64,000 bases of DNA from Rhabdornis inornatus (Eukaryota > Chordata > Aves > Passeriformes > Rhabdornithidae). How positions within the stretch are numbered: position 1 is the first letter of the stretch; every line of letters begins with the position of its first letter. The notes beneath the pieces are model-generated. The model ran no database searches. It worked only from the letters and a program-made list of their open reading frames with translations, and was not told the DNA's origin. Made by a program: the position numbers and the translations under genes. Location: positions 1 through 64,000 of the forward strand of contig VWZS01005959.1 in the NCBI GenBank assembly GCA_013397075.1, in the 5' to 3' direction. Below are positions 20,801 through 33,800 of this stretch, one piece after another.

Positions 20801-23530
20801 AGGTATAAATGATGGCTAATTATCATACATGGTTTCCTTCCTCCGGCTTTATATGGCACTCTTTTGGTATAACAAACTATATCAGGGTGCTTATAATACA
20901 TAAAGGTGCAGAGTTTTTAAGTGTAGCTCACACCAGATACTAATTAATTGTCAATCTGTTGATGATCTTTACCAAATAGTCTGGTTGAACTGCTCTAGTA
21001 ATATTGTTTTGTGTTCCTTATGCTTCAAATTTAAAGTTTGGTCATAAGCTTCGTCGTCTGGATACACTTCAAAGTCAGATTTATATCACGTGTCAAGCAC
21101 AATAAGGAACTTTGTGTCTGCGATTTTTTTATCAGCTTAGAAGGGCGCTGCCAGAAATTCTGCTGCATCTTGCAAAAAGGGTTGTTGTGAAGAGAGTGAG
21201 GTTTTTGAAAAAATTACAGAGGATTACAAATATGAAATGTTGGAAGATTATGAAATCAAGCCTAAAAAACGGCTATCTGGTATCACCATGAACCTGCATT
21301 AGGTTCACATTTAACACAGATGAGCTGTTTTGCCATGACACCTTTGCTTCACTCAGTGCAGAGGACACAGTTTGTGTTCTTGATTTCTGCACAAGAATAA
21401 AACGGAAGGCAATTTTCTGCACAGTTGAACTGAGAAGAAAGTCTGCATCTGAACTTGATCTTGACAGGGCTTGCATCAGTGTGCTGGGGTCTGTGCTTGC
21501 TGATTCACCTTCACTCCTCCCCCCATTCACATAAACCGACACAGGAGGAGTACATGGGCAGTAGCTGGTGCCACACAACACACAAACACAGTTGTAGTGA
21601 CATTAAAAATACTAAAGCAGAAAATACTCCACACTGCTGTTAGTAGACAGTGTAAGATGTGGCTGTAGGAAAGGGCTGTAAGTCTGAATAGCTTTTCTTC
21701 TGAAAATGAAAAGAAGTGCTGTTTTCACTTCCAGCATAATGAGTTAGTACAGGATAATTACCTCTTAAGTTAAATATTTTTGATACAAAGCAAGCAGTAT
21801 GTACCAATATGTCAAATGCCCTATAGAAAGGCCAGAATGGTGTACTAGGCAGCTCAGATTTCATAATAAAATCACAGATGCTTCTATTAAGCTGGAGCCT
21901 TAATACAGCCGAGGGTTTACTTGTCGTGTTGATTGCCATTTCTTTTCTCAATCACATAACAGATAGCAGCTGATCTATTGTGAAAGCAAGGCAAGGCAGC
22001 TCATCCCTCATAAAAAAACTACAACCACCTCAGTGTTTAGATAAGCACTGCCCAGTTTTGCGGACAGGCACTGTGAGGTGCGCAGTGTGTGTGTCCAGCC
22101 CAAAGCCACACAGTGTCACACCCCTGGCTAAAGGAATGAGGCTGTGGCTTCCCTGAATGCCTGGAGTGCAGCTGTAGCAGTACCTTGTTAAAGAAGATTA
22201 AATCAAGGCGAATCCCAAGGACTGACTGCACTTCATCTTGCTGTGCTCCATATCAGCATGTGCTTGGAGGTGTTGTGTTCATTTTGGAGAAGTTGCATCC
22301 ATTTTGTGTGAAAATGAAGCAAAAGCATGTACTTGAAATGAAGATGGGGAAGCTTAACCACAGTTCCCTTTTTCCACCTCTCATCCTCCCTTCGCGGCCA
22401 TATATAGTAGCAGCTATTGCCACTTAGGCAATGCAAATACAAGACTGTGGGTTTATCAGTTTTGAAAAATAGATGGAAAAACTGGGTATATAAAAAGGGG
22501 TTTTTAGGGATTATAATAATTTCTGTTGCTGCACAGGGAGGAGGAGTAAATGACCCCTTCCACACCGTTGCGAAATACAAATTGAGCCTGAAAACTCCAC
22601 CCATTCTCTAAAAGAAGCTGCAGTTACATTGTGGAGGCTTTTTGGGCCTTATGGATAGAATAATACAAATGAAAAACTGCAGCAACATTTTGCATTTTGA
22701 CTCTCCCTTGAAAGACTTGTGGTCTTGCTGCTGCAGGCCCTGCTTTACTGAGACAGCATTTACCAGTTTTGCTTCCTTGTGTGTGGTGTGGAGGTGGCAG
22801 ATGAAACTGTGGATGTTGCAGTGAGCTGGGCTGTCCCTTCATTTGTTTCAGCCCAGGAGCACACCTTGTTTGCCCAGCATTCCTGTTTCCCGGCCCATCA
22901 GAGCAGCAGTGCAGTACCAGACCTGACCAATGTTTGTAGCACTGTCCATTTGGGAATGCCTCTGGCACAGTGGGGAAAGGGCCAGGAGACAGAGAGAAGC
23001 CTCCTTTCTGTCCCATACCAGTGCTGAATTCCCAAAGGTGCTCCCAGCTACAGCTGCTGTGGGGCAGGAATCTGGGATAAGTAGTGGACACTTGCAAACT
23101 GAGTTTTAATGAAAGGTGTCAGATTATTTGCATAACCTGGTTAGTTTGTACAACCCCTTTAAGGTCCAGTATTTGTCAAACCCTAAAGATGTAGCCTTTA
23201 AGTCAGTTAAGCAAGCTTTTCCCGTTTACTCTCTTTATTTTCCTACAGTCAATTGCTTCAGCAGACATGGATTTCAATCAGCTGGAAGCTTTCCTCACTG
23301 CCCAAACCAAAAAACAAGGTGGCATCACATCAGATCAGGCTGCAGTCATTGCAAAATTTTGGAAGAACCACCGGACTCAAATCCACGAGAGCCTGATCAA
23401 TCAGAGCCGCTGGGATAATGTCTTGAAAAACATGAACTGGCGTGTGGATGTGAAGTCACAGCTGAGGCACATTGATCAGATAAACACTCCTGTTGCAATA
23501 GTTGAAATGGAACTGGGAAAAAATGGGCAG
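5465..23530 (+). CDS. COMMD1: COMMD1 (MURR1), COMM domain-containing protein 1 (3'-partial; joined exons 1-2)
   Basis: Joins 5465-5656 and 23249-23530, encoding the first 158 residues; human COMMD1 has 190. COMMD1 is a small scaffold protein involved in copper homeostasis (ATP7A/ATP7B), NF-kB turnover and endosomal recycling with the CCC complex. Residues 1-64 (exon 1) are the N-terminal helical domain, with recognisable FHG, GITE-LLR and QLYPE-PPEEF. Residues 65-158 begin SIASADMDFNQLEAFLTAQ and include the start of the COMM domain (W-R-V-D and TPVAI). His105 and His138 align with human copper ligands His101 and His134, but residue 114, aligned with Met110, is Ile. The start at 5465 is chosen because MAA matches the human start and has A at -3 and G at +4. 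The last exon, about 32-36 residues, is not in the window. The identification is from family knowledge. Confidence 0.95.
5868..6126 (+). mobile_element. CR1 LINE 3' end, 5'-truncated
   Basis: The stretch GGGAATGGCCTGAAGC, then AACAGGCTCCCCAGGGCAG, CGTTTGGACAAC and a degenerate terminal TTTCTGTGGTTCTGT reads as the 3' untranslated end of an avian CR1 element in + orientation. No reverse transcriptase coding remains. It begins about 210 bases downstream of the COMMD1 exon 1 donor. Confidence 0.85.
10147..10444. repeat. 298-base G/T-only low-complexity tract
   Basis: Only five of 298 bases on the + strand are not G or T. It is mostly T runs broken by G, GG, GGG and two runs of six G, without a fixed period. 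Three overlapping hydrophobic open frames here are artefacts of composition. Confidence 0.9.
10558..10575. repeat. (CT)n microsatellite
   Basis: Nearly uninterrupted CT dinucleotides, about nine units. Confidence 0.8.
10981..11000. repeat. Perfect palindrome of AC/GT dinucleotides
   Basis: Five AC-type steps meet five GT-type steps around a central CATATG, making a perfect 20-base self-complementary sequence. Confidence 0.85.
11718..11752. repeat. (TTTC)n microsatellite
   Basis: Eight to nine TTTC units with one T-to-G change near the middle. Confidence 0.9.
12622..12710. repeat. G/T-rich low-complexity patch
   Basis: GGTT and TTTG words dominate with a few C and A. It resembles a shorter, more degraded version of the tract at 10147-10444. 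Confidence 0.75.
23249..23530 (+). CDS. COMMD1: COMMD1 exon 2
   Basis: 282 bases encode 94 residues in phase 0, between acceptor TTTTCCTACAG and donor GTAAGC. The stretch MDFNQLEAFLTAQTKKQGG followed by ITSDQAAVI is identical to human. Divergence is concentrated around residues 105-145. It corresponds to human residues 61-154. Confidence 0.96.
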
Positions 23531-23906
23531 GTAAGCTTTTTTTGCAAAATATGTAAACCTGATGTAGCTACATATGCACTGAGGCACGTTACCTATTGCT
23601 GAATTCCCTGCATACAAATCAAGTAGTTGATTCATCAGCACTGGTCTTTTAATGGACTTGAAATTGGGGTCCATCTTTGGATACAAAGAAGCATTCTGGC
23701 TAGTGAATGCGATTTTTGCTTTCTTTTTTCATATCTTCATATGTGTACTGACAGCTCTCTTTACATTAAGCTTGAAAAATCAGAGGATGTAGAAATCAAA
23801 CATGATCTTATAATTCCATTCGTATACCATGCACTGCAAATTCAGTTAGTCTTCTTTTGTTTTAATTCAACAGTAGAATTAGTTAAAATATGCAAGGTAG
23901 GTTCAC

Positions 23907-23930
23907 AAAGAGTAAAGTAAAGAGTAAAGT
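23907..23930. repeat. 12-base tandem duplication
   Basis: AAAGAGTAAAGT occurs twice head to tail. The duplicated block is bracketed by two copies of GTTCACAAA that overlap its ends. Confidence 0.85.
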
Positions 23931-26900
23931 TCACAAACTACATTTTAGAACAAATGAAGAGAAAGATTCCTTTTTATTTTACATAATACCCATTCTTATG
24001 TTAGAAGTACATCCTTATTACCTGTCACGTTATGCAATCTGGCCTTATCTGTCTGAAAGATACCTATATATAGCTCTATCAGTGCTGAATGCTGTCTTCC
24101 TTTTTTAATCTTTATAGTCCATAGGAATGTACAGCTAAAGGCACAGCTTCCCATCTTCACACTTAGTGTTGTTTTCTAACAGGAAATGTGTTTCAATTTG
24201 GTATCTTTTCTCTCTGCAATGTTTCAGTAAATTTTAAAGCCTCATTTCTTAGCAGTAGCTGCTGTAAATCATGCCATGAGCTGATTTGGGCATTTTGATG
24301 TTAATAATTAATGTTTAGTAAGGTTCCTTGTATTTCATAGTATTTTAATAGCAAGAGTACCTGAGTTAGGTATACCTCAATCCATACATATGTGCACACC
24401 CCTGGAATATACCAGTGCATAGGAGTGATTGAATTCCAGCTGTGTGGCTAAGCCAAGACCAGGGTGAGCATACATGTAAGCTGGGATCCTACAGAGACAC
24501 AAGGGATTGTTGGAGTCATTCTGTTAGTTCACTTTCCTTTGCAGTCAGTGAAAGCTGATCTTCCCTGAGCCTTCCACTCATGGATCTCTGCAGTAACAAA
24601 GACGATAATGGTATGTGGCTTCAGGTTGTTTCCTAACCTCAAAGAAATGGAGTTTTCTGCTCAGAATCTTGAGATTGAAAATGATTGTGTTCTGTTAGTA
24701 GCAAATGGAAAAAAGGTTGCTTTGAGTGAAAAAGTTATAGGGAGCACATTATAATGAGTACATTGAGTACATTAGTGAGCAAATGGGAGAAATAACCTAC
24801 ATTCATTAAAAAATGCATCCTTAACTCAGAATTGCTGTTGTGTTTCATAAGGGGATTATGTAGTTAGTGACTCCTGTTTTGAAACTGTTTTTTCCCCCAG
24901 TAATGGATTTTAACGGTAGCATCAAGCAGGAAGGACATTTATATTTCTTTCACCTTCTGCAGAGAGAGTCAGGGGAAGTGAACCTGGAGGAAGAATACAC
25001 GTTTCTGATGCACTGTAATGTCTCTTACAGAAGAGCTCCACAACCAAATCAAAATTAATTATTTTAGCAATGCCCCTTCGTGCTGTGAAAGGAAATGGTT
25101 GTGTAAATGCATTTTTGGAACTGCCATCAAACACAATTTTGCCTCCTTCCCTGAGAACAGCAGTGAGCTGTGGCAAGCCTGACACTTAGTGTGAGTTAAA
25201 CTGTTACTGAAACAACTGTGGAGTAATTAGCATTGTTTTTACACTTACCACTTGAGTAAATTTACATTTATTCTAAGGAGCTCTGGTTTCACATAGCCTT
25301 TAGCTGTGGGTTAAATAAGTTCTCTGTTATAAATCTTTGGGTTGAGGCATTCTGCATCAGGCTGCATGGTCCTTTGATGGGATGAGTTTTTGGAAACCAA
25401 AGGGGTTTGGGGACCTCCTGGAAAGATTGGTCACAGAAACTCCTGCTAGAGGTTGAGTGAGTTGTTGCACGCTTGGTCCAGCCCACTAATTTGAAACTGT
25501 CATGTTTTATAGTCTTTATCAGTATTTTTACTTTGTTGTTAGTACATCTCTTCTAAATACCAAGTTTTGTACCTTTCTTAAGTTTAGCAGAGAACATGTT
25601 TTCTAAAAAGTTGTCAGCCATAGATGGGATTTGATGAAGAATGAAGATCTGGCTTTGAAGCAGAAAGCTGGCTGATGATTCAGGAGTAAATTATTCACAA
25701 CAGACTATTTTCATTTGGACACATGATAACAGGGTGATATACAAATGCATTGATATGTGATGAATTGACATGAGTATTTCATGGTTCAACAGGAGCAAAG
25801 AAATGCTCTGTAGAAAATGCACTCTTCCAGAAGTCACTCTGATTCTTCTCAGTGTCTCTGGGTTGGATTTAGATCTCTGCCCAGCAGAAGGCCAGGCTGC
25901 TTCGTGGAGCATCTGTTGCTTCTGCTTCAATAAAAAACTTTGCTTCCTGCTTGCCCTCTGAATTTTAGTTAACTCTTTCATGAGGGGAAGACTCTGTGTG
26001 AGACCTGATGTAGTTGGGAATGGAGAATTGGAAGTGACTGGTTTATAATTAGTTTACGTGGATTTTGTCAAATTTTGTAAATGTTTTCTGACTGGAGAGA
26101 GATGTTTCTGGGTTTGAGAATCCATCACAACTTGCATGCATTAATTCTTGCTAGCCTTGCCATTACTGATAAGAGAAAAAAATGAACCCTTTTCCCTAAA
26201 TGCTTTTAAAAATACTTCTGATGAGGAACATTTGAACATACCATGCTCCAAACTTTGAAAAATATGATTCAGCATCTGTAAATTGGAGTTTGAACTCTTC
26301 TTCAGTAAAGATTTTACAGCAACATTAAAAGTTTCCTTTATGCTGATGTTGTAGTCATTAAAGATCCTGGTTAAAGGCAGATGAACATGCTAGCCATAGC
26401 TTTGAAAGCCCATTTTCTTTAACAATATGACTAAAAATAAAATTATAAAGCAGTTGCGCTTCAGGCTGCATTTGCCTTCATCTTGTGATATTTAGTGCTC
26501 ATCACAGCTGGTTCATTTTTGCCATTTGAACAGCCCATCTTTTCTTTGGCACAATGGTTTTATCCTCTTGTGTTTTTAATCTACCTTGCTGGTTTTCTCT
26601 TAAAACATCTATAGCTACCTGCCCTCTTCTTTATGTCCTTTTTTTATCCTTTTCTCCCTCTCTGAGCATGTCTGTAAAGCTCTTCTGGCATGAAATTTCA
26701 GCCAGACGTGAATCTGCTCAGAGGGATGGGAGAGTGAGCTGGAGTATCCTCCTTCTCATGCCCTTCCTGCCCCTCTGCACCAGCACTACTCCACATGGTG
26801 GGCAGCCACTGCTGTGCAATGTTGGCTTACTTGCACATTTCAGTCCCAGATTTATACCTGACCTTGCCATTGATAGAAAAATAATGCATTGGTTTTGCAC

Positions 26901-29900
26901 CGTGGCTTGGCACTAAGATTATATTTAAACTTGTTTTCTGGACTTTGTCATGTAATTTTCCTCATGAGATGTGCCTCTCCTCTGAGGCTGTGGTCTTCCT
27001 GTGAGCTGATTTGCCAATAAGTTTTACTTTCTTTATATAAATTTGTATAAATATATGGCATTACATATTTTGCAGTTTAATGCCTGAGACTGATCAGATA
27101 TCATAGATTAGCTGAGAATTTGTTCTTGGCTTTTTTGCTTTAACTTATTTACAGAATGGGTATTTCTATATACATTTCAGTGTTTAAGATACCAGTAATC
27201 CATGTAATATCACTTCTGCTGGGGCTTTGTTGGGTCTTAAAGCATGTTTTATGATCAAAGAGTGTTTTCTGCCCTAGGTTAACATGAAGGTGGGATTCTA
27301 CCACAGTATTCTTCCCAGAAAGACCTGAGATAACTGCATTAGGATTATGGATTAAAGGGGTTTTTTTCCCAAAATATTGTGTCTCTCTTCTCTTTCCTTT
27401 TCTAAAAGCATCTACCCGACAGAGGTGTCATAACAGTTAATGATATACTAGGTAGGTAAATAGCACAATGTAGCAAATACCAAAAGCTACATACAAGGTA
27501 AGAAATTAGGATCATTTCTGTCAAAGTTAAGGGCAAACAGCAGTCTTTCATTGCATATACTTCTTCTGGTCTGAAATCACCAGGGATCTATATCTTCATA
27601 AAAAACAAGTATTTTTCTTTAAAGAACAGGCAAACATTAGCAACAGCCTTTTCAGTGAAATTCTAATATTCAGTACTTACGATTATATTTTGATTGTCAC
27701 TTCAAACTCTCCCCAGTGAGCTAAAATACTTTCTGATGAAAGGACTTACTAGGTGAAGTGCACCTTTGCCAGTGCAGCAGCATACCTGGTGCTGAAAAAG
27801 TAGGAACTGTCAGCTGGCAGTTTGTCTACTGTCTGCTAGGCTGGGTCCAGACCCTGGTAATTCAGAGAAAATAATACTACTACTAATAATTCAGGTAATA
27901 ATTCTATTAGTTTATGTATGGAAAGAGTTCATAAGGAGTATAGACAATTGTTATGTGCTATATGTAGGAGATAAAACGCTACCGGTATTTTGAAGGTCTG
28001 GAGCTTGACATTTCATCAAGTTTCAGTTGCAATGACTATAAAGATTTAATTAATGTTTTGGGAAGGAGTGAAGTAGGTCTCAAGTAAACTTCTGGGAGAT
28101 AAATTTTTTTTCTGACTTGTTAATTATGTCTACACAAATTTAGGCTGAGATTTCTATCATCTGTGCTATAAACAAATTATATTAATTTTTAGCATTCACA
28201 CATGAACATGCTTTTGAGATGTAGAAAAAAGTATTAGAATTTATCTTCTGTAAAACTCATTCCCTTGCTGGGAGTACAGACTGAGCGCTGCTGAGGACGT
28301 GGTGGTGTTTTGTGCATTTTTCTCTAAGCCATTTTTCTCTTGGCTTTTGTCAGCTACAGTTATCCCTAGCCATAGCTATTACTGCTGCAGAGAGGTCAGA
28401 CGAAGAGAACATAAGCAGTAAACTCATGCCATAGGGAGGAAGGATATGGCTGCGCCTGCTTTTGCCTCTGTGACTCCAGGTCAGGCTGCTTCAGAGATAT
28501 GGCTGGAAATAGCCCCAGATAATGGATCTGCAGTCTTTTTTATGTAGGATCTGTTTGAACAGGCAGATTGCTTTTTGTAGGGTATCAGTGTGGACGAAGC
28601 GATGTGTGAGGAGATGAAAAGCAGCTCCAGGTACCCAAAACAAAATAACACCAGCCTGGCCTGCAAAGAGGAAAGAAAAGCATCCACCAAACCATTTTTC
28701 CTTTCCAGCCAAAATATGTCTTAATCTTTGTAGCTATTAACATCATCAGAAGTGATGTTCCAGTCAAAAATGGGAAAGCATGGGCATTTAGAAGCCAAAT
28801 TAATCAACTTAACCCCAATGGGCTTAATATTTTTATGTGATTAAAATGATAGAATCTGGTAAGCAGGAGTCAGTTGGAAAAAAAATCACCTTTATGGCCA
28901 AGCTGAATGTAATCATTTGAGCTTTTGTTCACCTTGGAAATTTATGAGCTGGAGGGAACAGTTACATAAGGGCAGTACAGTGCAAAAGCAAATAAAAAAT
29001 GGAGAGGGCAGCAGGTCACTCAGCACAGAGGAAACAAATACAGTTGACTGACTTAACTCAGTTATTTACTTAATCCTCTGCGTGGTACTCTCCTGCTTCG
29101 ACAGGTCAATTTTTGTCATCTTGGAGTGGAGAGAAACTTGGGGAACAAGAAGAGAATTGTATTATTTGTGGTTCTTGAGATGTGGAAGTGTAATAAGTAT
29201 GTTAAGGAGGTAAGAGCATTAAATGGAGGTGTTAAATAACTGTCTGACTCAAACTGTCACTTTTCCACTGGGTATATTTGACAGTATGTTTTTCCTCATG
29301 TTTACATCCTATACAAAGCAAGGATATTCTGTAATCAGTAGTGCTGACAGTTTCCATGCTGATTTATTTGTGCTCTGTATGTGTGGATATGCAAGTGCAC
29401 ACATACTCTTTTATTCCCTGTCTTTACTCTGGAACTGGGTTTGCTGAAGTAATTAAATAGAATAAGTTAACTGGGATATAAGTATTTTTGATTGTCGCTG
29501 AGCTCACGGTGTTACAGGGGAAATTCTGCATTAATTGAAGGTGAGCTGTATGAAGCCAGCAGTGATGCCTATTTACTGCCTTTCATCTGCCTAAATTCAG
29601 ATTCAGTCCTGGACCCTTGAATTTTTTACCTTCTCAGGTCTTGCACATTATGACAGAGGACTTGCAATCTGTTATATATTATATCAATGATATCAACAAA
29701 TATTTTGCAATGTAACCTCAATCTGGCATTCACACATAGCAATAAAATGTGGGATAGCTTTGATGAAATGTCCTCCAGAGCATCTCTTGCAGCCTTGAGA
29801 AACATTTTGCGGTGAGGCTGGGACAGGAGCAGCTGTGGTCAACTTACCTAGCTGTTGAAAATTGTTCCATCAAAAGTGTTTCACCACATGCCTTTGCTTG

Positions 29901-30844
29901 CAGTTGGCTCTACAGAGTCAGAGATTCTGAATTGCATCTCCCCCATCACCAAAGGAATTGTTTGAGGCAGGTTGGCAGAGCAGTTTCTATGTGACACTTG
30001 CACTACTGTTGTGTAAATAGTCACAGGCAGTCCCACTGTCTGTGCAATTCCCCACCACCATGGACTTGAGGCTGTGTGGAGAGTGGCTGCAAACATGCAG
30101 ATTAAAGCCCTGCATTTGCATAGAATGCCACATGCAGACTGGCACCATTTGGCTGCATGACCTTGCTGCAAAGCCAGTCTATAATTGAGGTGAAATGTAA
30201 TTGAAGGACCAAAAATTGTAATCTCCACTAGCATCTTTTTACCGGAAGTCAAAAGTTTTGTGTGATTCTCAAAAAATATTTCTAAAAGGGGAAATTTCTT
30301 TGCTGGAGAGCCTGTACACAGCAAATCAAAGCCTATTTGCATCTTAGCTCTGGTGGTGTTGCCCATCTGTGTTCTTCAGAGGACTTAAATATCAACATTA
30401 GCAAATAATTTGTTCTAGGAAGCTCAAGAAAAAAAGGAGTTGCTATGAACATAAGTGCCCACTGCATTGGCTGACAAAGCATCTTATTTTTACAGGTCTA
30501 GCCTGGCCAAATACATTTAAAATTGTTGTTTTGCCAGTTGGCCAGCCTTGCCCCTCTTGACACTATGCCACATTGCAGCTAAAAAGTGCTTTGGAGATCC
30601 TGATCTCTTTTGCGATCTCTGAACATTGGCATTTGGGGTATAAGTAAGAACAGGTTAATTTATTTAACCTGTCCTTTAATTTAACCTGTTAATTAATTTA
30701 ATTAGGAAGAGCTACTGCAGGAGACAGTATTAGAAGACACGAAAGGAGAAAGCTGGCATGTAACTAGGGAGAAACACTTGTAGAGCATTACACTCCTTTT
30801 GCTGCTTAATCCTTTGGATTCTCTTTATTCTATCTTAAATACAT

Positions 30845-30873
30845 GTGTGTGTATATATATATATATCTATATA
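30845..30873. repeat. (TG)n(TA)n microsatellite
   Basis: A short GTGTGT run passes directly into about eight TA units. Confidence 0.8.
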
Positions 30874-33800
30874 CTTTTCATAAAAGATGGTTCCCAGTTT
30901 TTGTTGTGCAAGTATTGATGCAACAGAAGAAACAACACAGTGGCAAAGCAAAATCCCTTCCGTTCATGGCTAGTTCTCTGTGTAATCTTTTCATTGAGCA
31001 GATACTTCCATTCTAGTTGCTGCAAACTAGGGTGGGAAATTTCCATCCTTCTAGAGCTTCTACTCATCCTAGTTAAAAATGAAAAAAGATAAACATTTTT
31101 TTTTCCTTTTCTTTTCCTCTTATCATTCTGTTTACAAAACCTCTGATGGAGTGATTCCACAGGCTGGAATCTGCCGGCATGCAAAGCTGTCCTTGGGAGT
31201 TGGTAGCTGAGCATTAATGCTGAGGTGCTGTGAGCTCCCTGCATGGAAATGCAGTTAATCACCATGTGAAACACTTTAAATACTAGCACTCTGTTTGGAT
31301 AAAAGCAGGCTCTCACTCCTGCTGCAGTTGCTCTTGCTGTTGCAAACCATGAGCAGTGGTGCCTAGGGACTTCTAGAGGCCAGCAGAGAAGTTTTGGGAG
31401 AGGTTCATGCCCCTTCCCAAGGGAGTGAAGGAAAACTGTAGGAAACGAAGCCTTTTTTTGGCAGGTTCACTTATCTCTGTATTAAATGGATTTGTCTGCT
31501 CCTTGGTATGCTGACTTCATCTTGTGAAAATAGAGACTGAAAGAAAGACAGTAAATGGAACTGCCACAGAAGATCACATATTTGAGAGGGTCGTTTTGGT
31601 ATCAGGTCTTTTCCTTGCTGCGAGGTGGACTTGAAAAGTTCCTGACCTTTGCTGCTTGTCCTCAGCCTTGTGCTGCCCCAGCAATGATGTGTTCATGGAG
31701 CTGAAAGTGGCTGAGTGAGTCCAAATGAAATTTTTTGTTCCCTCCCCACCCTTTTTTTTTCACCCACATGATTTTTAGTGTGGATGTATTTGTTGAGGGC
31801 AAAATTGCGCAAAAGAAATCGAGATCTCTGTCTCGCCTTGAAAAAAATGCTCATTTAAGCAAACATTGAAAGAGCCACCATTTAAAATTCTAGCTAGTGA
31901 TCTCTTGAACAGAAATGAAGCAGCTCTCCTTGAATGCTGAGGATAACTTCTCTGAAGTGCCAATTTTTCTTCCAAGAATGGAGGAGGAATAGAAAATGAG
32001 GGACAGAGCTGTTGGATGAGTTTTGTATTGTAAAGTTCATCTGGAGAAGGGTGGAAAAGGTATCTGATATGGAAATGATCTAAAAGGATATCTGGAGGTG
32101 GGAATCTCTGCAGATTGCAAGAACAGAGAAATCTTGCTATTTTAGCAGCATTGATATTCTTTTTTTCTAGAAAGTTTCTCAGCTACATAGATTTCTGAGC
32201 AGTAATGAGAAACATGATTGAAATACTGGTCCTATTCCTTGCCTGGTTATTTTGTCTAGTGTTAGTAGGAAATGTGGTGAGCTGAGCCATAGCCTGGCTG
32301 AGTTGCCTGAAGTGATCCTGTAAGTCTGGGAACAGCAGCAGAGTCCCAACTTACAGCTTTAACAAATAAGCTCATTTATTGTTCAGGGTTTTTTTTTTTT
32401 AATTCAGTGGTTACAAGAAGTTGGTTGGTGTTGACAGTTTCATCCTCAAAATAGCGTTCTCTGTTTCCTTGCATGCATCTGGTCCGATTTTTTTTTCTTT
32501 TTGTTTGTTTTGAAAATACTTACTGTGGCAGTGGGGCAAAGTTTCCCTGCTTTTCTCTGAAAGGAGGTGGTTGGGAGGAGATCGGTGGCAAGTGCTTTTG
32601 GTTAAGACATCATTGTCCTATATACTACTTGAGGAAATGACTACTTTGAACATAATTCCTGGAGCAAATCCTCTTCATTTAGAAAGAGAGTCTAACTTAC
32701 AAAAGATACAAGACAGTGCTTTGATTAAGACACCTCTTGCAATTGTAATTTTGCATAGACCTTGACACAAGGGTTTTTTTTTTCCGTCCTCCGTTCAAAT
32801 TATCAGTTGCAAAACTCCACAGAGATAATCAGACATGCAAATCTGCAATATATTTTTAGTTCAACTCACTGATGTATATTCATTAATATGTTAATATGAC
32901 AAGGAAAGCATCATTTAAATTGCATATGCTTAATTTGGTTAATAAATGCTTGACATATAGTCCCAGTTTTAGAAGTAGCCATACTTGATACCAATTTTTC
33001 AGTGCTTTTTTTTTTTCCCTTTTAAATCACAAGGAGAGTATAAAACCTCTTGTTTTATGTACAGAAATAACTTTGTGGTGCTTTTTACCCTGACCATGCA
33101 CCAAAGGACCTCTATGCTGGGAATCAGTGCTCCTTGTTGTACTGGGAATCAGTACGCATTGTCACATTCCTAATGACTGAATTGTAATAAATTGTGTCAG
33201 TGGAGACCTAGTGGACATTGTGGTATTGTAATTTGAGTTCCCAGACTGCATTAGGTGGCGTTAGATAGGCAGATAGAAGATGAAAAGAGCAAAGTTTCCT
33301 CGTGTTCAAATGTGGCCAAGCTCCACCAGTGCAAATCAGGGATGTGCTTGCCTTGTATTTAATTTGCAGTGGCCTAACTAAATGAGACACAAATTACTAC
33401 TGGAATTAGAATTTGACAGCGTCTGAATCTTGGTTGAACATGCAAAGCTGCTATATATCCAGATTTTTTTTAAACCCCTGAAGTGGTATTTGAATGCTTA
33501 CAGACAATAAACTTTAAAGTCAATTGATTCCATTTCTGTTGAATTACCCTCAAAAGTGAAGCTGTGCTTTAAGGACTATTAAAAAATTTCATTCCATTTA
33601 ACCTGTAAATACACCACAGGACTTGAGAAAATGAGTTTGATAATTGCTTTTCGTTGGAAGACTTCAGCTTGAAAGGCAGCATCTTAAAAGGACTCAGCAT
33701 TGAGGAGTCTCTAACGTATGCAGTTAGAGCCAGCTACAGTGGCCTGACTTCCTTGGTCTGAAGTAATGAGATGTGACAGATCATGATTGCAGTGCATCAT

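Larger units (their letters stand above)
5657..23248 (+). other. COMMD1: COMMD1 intron 1 (17.6 kb)
   Basis: No exon, RNA gene or retrogene is recognised in it. It holds a CR1 fragment at 5868-6126, a G/T tract at 10147-10444, a (CT)n at 10558-10575, a 20-bp palindrome at 10981-11000, a (TTTC)n at 11718-11752 and a G/T patch at 12622-12710. The rest (6127-10146 and 12711-23248) is unique-looking AT-rich sequence with short chance open frames. Confidence 0.85.

Noticed and set aside
5657..23248. A nested retrogene in COMMD1 intron 1, as with mouse Zrsr1
   Set aside because: No RNA-binding or zinc-finger coding similarity and no intronless gene was seen; that insertion is specific to rodents.
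29881..30366. 161-codon minus-strand open frame
   Set aside because: No recognisable family, no codon-use or splice evidence, inside a long intron.
30867..31316. 149-codon minus-strand open frame
   Set aside because: Low-complexity Lys/Arg patch and otherwise random-looking protein; no supporting signal.
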